Positions 7,007 to 8,333 of a stretch of 8,333 bases of DNA are shown piece by piece. The position numbers and the translations under genes were made by a program. The DNA is from Flavobacteriales bacterium UBA6049 (GTDB taxonomy: Bacteria; Bacteroidota; Bacteroidia; Flavobacteriales_G; Salibacteraceae), in contig DIYR01000080.1 of NCBI GenBank assembly GCA_002429085.1, forward strand, positions 1-8,333, read 5' to 3'. The notes under the pieces were generated by a model. It did not search any database, had not been told where the DNA came from, and worked only from the letters and a program-made list of their open reading frames with translations. Within the stretch, counting starts at the first letter, position 1; every line of letters starts with the position of its first letter.

Positions 7007-7693
7007 ATGAATTTTGAGCCATATATCGTTGGTATCGCAGGAGGTAGTGCCTCAGGAAAAACCAGCTTCTTGCGAGAACTGAAAACCAATATGCCAAAAG
7101 GCTCCATCTGCATCATTTCTCAAGACAACTATTACAAACCCATTGATGAACAGCAACTGGACGAAAATGGCGAAGTAAACTTCGACCTTCCAGATTCTAT
7201 CAATAGGGTTCAGTTTTACCGAGATCTGATTAAAATTCGAAAAGGTGAAGAAATCACTATTAAGGAGTACACGTTTAACAAAGAGGGTAAAACACCTGGT
7301 TACCTAGTGGTAAAGCCTGCTCCTATTATTGTGATGGAAGGATTATTCATTTTCCATTACGAAGAAATTCGCAAAGCCCTAGACTTACGTGTATTTATTG
7401 ATGCACGTGAGCACGTGAAGCTAGAAAGACGCATTAAGCGTGATGCACACGAGCGTGGATATGATGAAGCTGATGTTCGTTACCGCTGGGAAAACCACGT
7501 AACACCATCATATAAGCAATTTTTAAAGCCTTATCGTGATGATTGCCATGTAATTATCACAAACAATTCTCACTACAGCAAGGGCTTAGATGTGATGTTG
7601 AGTCATTTAAAGGCCAAGCTTCCAGAATCGTATGCCAACCGATACATTGTAGAGAAAATTCCAGCAGAGCAGCCTAAAGAAAAGACTGTGTAA
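7007..7693 (+). CDS. udk: Uridine kinase
   Basis: Phosphorylates uridine (and usually cytidine) to UMP/CMP in cytoplasmic pyrimidine salvage. The 228-residue protein has the P-loop GGSASGKTS (12-20), the SQDNYYK motif (38-44; D40 at the catalytic-base position), NFDLPDSIN (58-66), EGLFIFHYEEIR (111-122), the lid RRIKRDAHERG (141-151) and the C-terminal PSYKQFLKPYRDDCHVII segment (167-184). Length is typical for bacterial Udk, with a slightly longer, Lys/Glu-rich tail. I chose ATG 7007 rather than the in-frame GTG at 6992: the family normally starts a few residues before the first beta-strand, and the GTG lies upstream of the -7 box. No Shine-Dalgarno sequence is present. The ChaN-like gene is divergent 70 bp away, and the transaldolase gene follows after 87 bp. 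Confidence 0.95.
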   Translation: MNFEPYIVGIAGGSASGKTSFLRELKTNMPKGSICIISQDNYYKPIDEQQLDENGEVNFDLPDSINRVQFYRDLIKIRKGEEITIKEYTFNKEGKTPGYLVVKPAPIIVMEGLFIFHYEEIRKALDLRVFIDAREHVKLERRIKRDAHERGYDEADVRYRWENHVTPSYKQFLKPYRDDCHVIITNNSHYSKGLDVMLSHLKAKLPESYANRYIVEKIPAEQPKEKTV

Positions 7694-7720
7694 AACCTGT
7701 GGACATTCCACTACTCTTTC

Positions 7721-7751
7721 GGCTTAGTTTCTAACGGAAGCCATTATTTTT
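7721..7751 (+). terminator. Possible uridine kinase terminator
   Basis: GGCTT (7721-7725) and AAGCC (7738-7742) form a 5-bp stem around 12 nt, followed by a T-rich stretch (7744-7751). The stem is short and the T-rich stretch is also the proposed -7 box of the next gene, so the call is weak. Confidence 0.25.
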
Positions 7752-7752
7752 G
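7724..7752 (+). promoter_or_regulatory. Candidate promoter of the transaldolase gene
   Basis: TATTTTTG (7745-7752) fully matches TAnnTTTG; TTA (7724-7726), 18 nt upstream, is one base off the TTG element. The predicted transcript would begin near 7757-7760, leaving a leader of about 20-25 nt before the ATG at 7781. Confidence 0.4.
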
Positions 7753-7780
7753 TTCAAACAATCGCAAATAGTTTACGCAC

Positions 7781-8333
7781 ATGAAATTTTTTATTGATAC
7801 TGCCAATTTAGATCAGATCAAAGAGGCACATGAATTGGGTGTATTAGATGGTGTAACTACCAATCCTTCGTTAATGGCGAAAGAAGGTATCACTGGAGAG
7901 CAAAATATCTTAGATCACTACGTTCGCATTTGTGAGGTAGTAGATGGTCCGGTGAGTGCTGAAGTTATCAGTACAGATTTTGATGGAATGGTGCGTGAAG
8001 GAGAAAGACTAGCTGAATTACACGAAAACATTGTGGTAAAAATCCCAATGATTAAAGATGGTGTAAAAGCATTAAAGTATTTCTCTAGCAAAGGAATTGA
8101 CACAAACTGTACCTTGGTATTCTCTGCTGGTCAAGCATTATTAGCAGCTAAAGCTGGAGCTTCATTTGTAAGTCCATTTATTGGTCGTTTAGATGATGTA
8201 TCTACCAACGGAATGGAGTTGATTTCTCAAATTAGAGATATTTACGACAACTACTTATTTGAAACTGAAATCTTGGCTGCGTCTGTACGCCACACCATGC
8301 ACGTTATTCAATGTGCTGAAGTTGGTGCTGATG
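7781..8333 (+). CDS. Transaldolase, TalC/FSA-like small type, 3' end outside window
   Basis: Transfers dihydroxyacetone units between sugar phosphates in the non-oxidative pentose phosphate pathway via a Schiff base. The first 184 residues are present; the family is about 215-220 long, so about 30-35 are missing. Motifs: FIDTAN (4-9; D6), GVTTNPSL (24-31), SAEV (59-62), the Schiff-base lysine K87 in VVKIPM (85-90), and SPFIGRLDD (131-139). Two positions bear on specificity: E61 stands where E. coli FsaA has Gln59, and F133 stands where FsaA has Tyr131. Both are the transaldolase-type residues, favouring transaldolase over fructose-6-phosphate aldolase. The ATG is the first in frame giving the family N-terminus (MKFFIDTAN) and has no Shine-Dalgarno sequence. 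It is co-oriented with uridine kinase but has its own promoter candidate, so it may be transcribed alone. Confidence 0.93.
   Translation, partial: MKFFIDTANLDQIKEAHELGVLDGVTTNPSLMAKEGITGEQNILDHYVRICEVVDGPVSAEVISTDFDGMVREGERLAELHENIVVKIPMIKDGVKALKYFSSKGIDTNCTLVFSAGQALLAAKAGASFVSPFIGRLDDVSTNGMELISQIRDIYDNYLFETEILAASVRHTMHVIQCAEVGAD

Noticed and set aside
6909..7097. 62-codon minus-strand frame spanning the ChaN-like/uridine kinase spacer
   Set aside because: It overlaps the Udk P-loop coding region on the opposite strand and the ChaN-like signal peptide; composition is not protein-like.
7918..8103. 61-codon minus-strand frame opposite the transaldolase gene
   Set aside because: Antisense to the segment encoding the catalytic lysine of transaldolase; a shadow frame.
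1..8333. Mobile element, phage, CRISPR, defence system or horizontally acquired island
   Set aside because: No transposase, integrase, terminal inverted repeats, repeat-spacer array or sharp compositional change was seen; all genes belong to core carbon or nucleotide metabolism or a common envelope-protein family.

Overview
The window looks like chromosomal DNA from a member of the Bacteroidota, probably a flavobacterium-like lineage. Three things point there: moderately AT-rich sequence; start codons with no clear Shine-Dalgarno sequence; and promoter-like elements of the Bacteroidota type (TTG, about 19 nt, TAnnTTTG). The gene content fits too: a eukaryotic-type (GT3) glycogen synthase clustered with a GH57 enzyme, a GT4/GT5-type glycosyltransferase and a single-domain debranching enzyme. 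I cannot name a genus from sequence alone.

Positions 1-5849 (minus strand) hold a tightly packed glycogen/alpha-glucan operon. In transcription order it encodes a glycogen debranching enzyme (3900-5849), a starch-synthase-like glycosyltransferase (2626-3903), a GH57 alpha-glucan enzyme (1358-2623) and a GT3 glycogen synthase (1395 down to the window edge, incomplete). The junctions are a 4-nt ATGA overlap, a 2-nt gap and a 38-nt overlap, so the four genes are almost certainly co-transcribed and translationally coupled. Together they cover chain synthesis (GT3, perhaps the second transferase), chain trimming or transfer (GH57) and branch removal (debranching enzyme). No glgC, branching enzyme or phosphorylase is visible here.

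Positions 5850-6060 form the 211-bp leader/promoter region of that operon. It holds a perfect 14-bp palindrome close to the first start codon, two further inverted repeats, a near-identical 12-bp direct repeat spaced 40 bp, and one plausible Bacteroidota-type promoter. It contains no gene.

Positions 6061-6936 (minus) encode a secreted ChaN-like protein. A 70-bp divergent spacer separates it from uridine kinase (7007-7693, plus), whose consensus promoter sits so close to the ATG that the transcript may be leaderless. After a short spacer with its own promoter-like element comes a TalC/FSA-family transaldolase (7781 to the window edge, incomplete). These last three genes are housekeeping or accessory functions with no obvious tie to the glycogen operon. 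I saw no mobile elements, CRISPR arrays, tRNA or rRNA genes, and no gene family I could not assign at least broadly.
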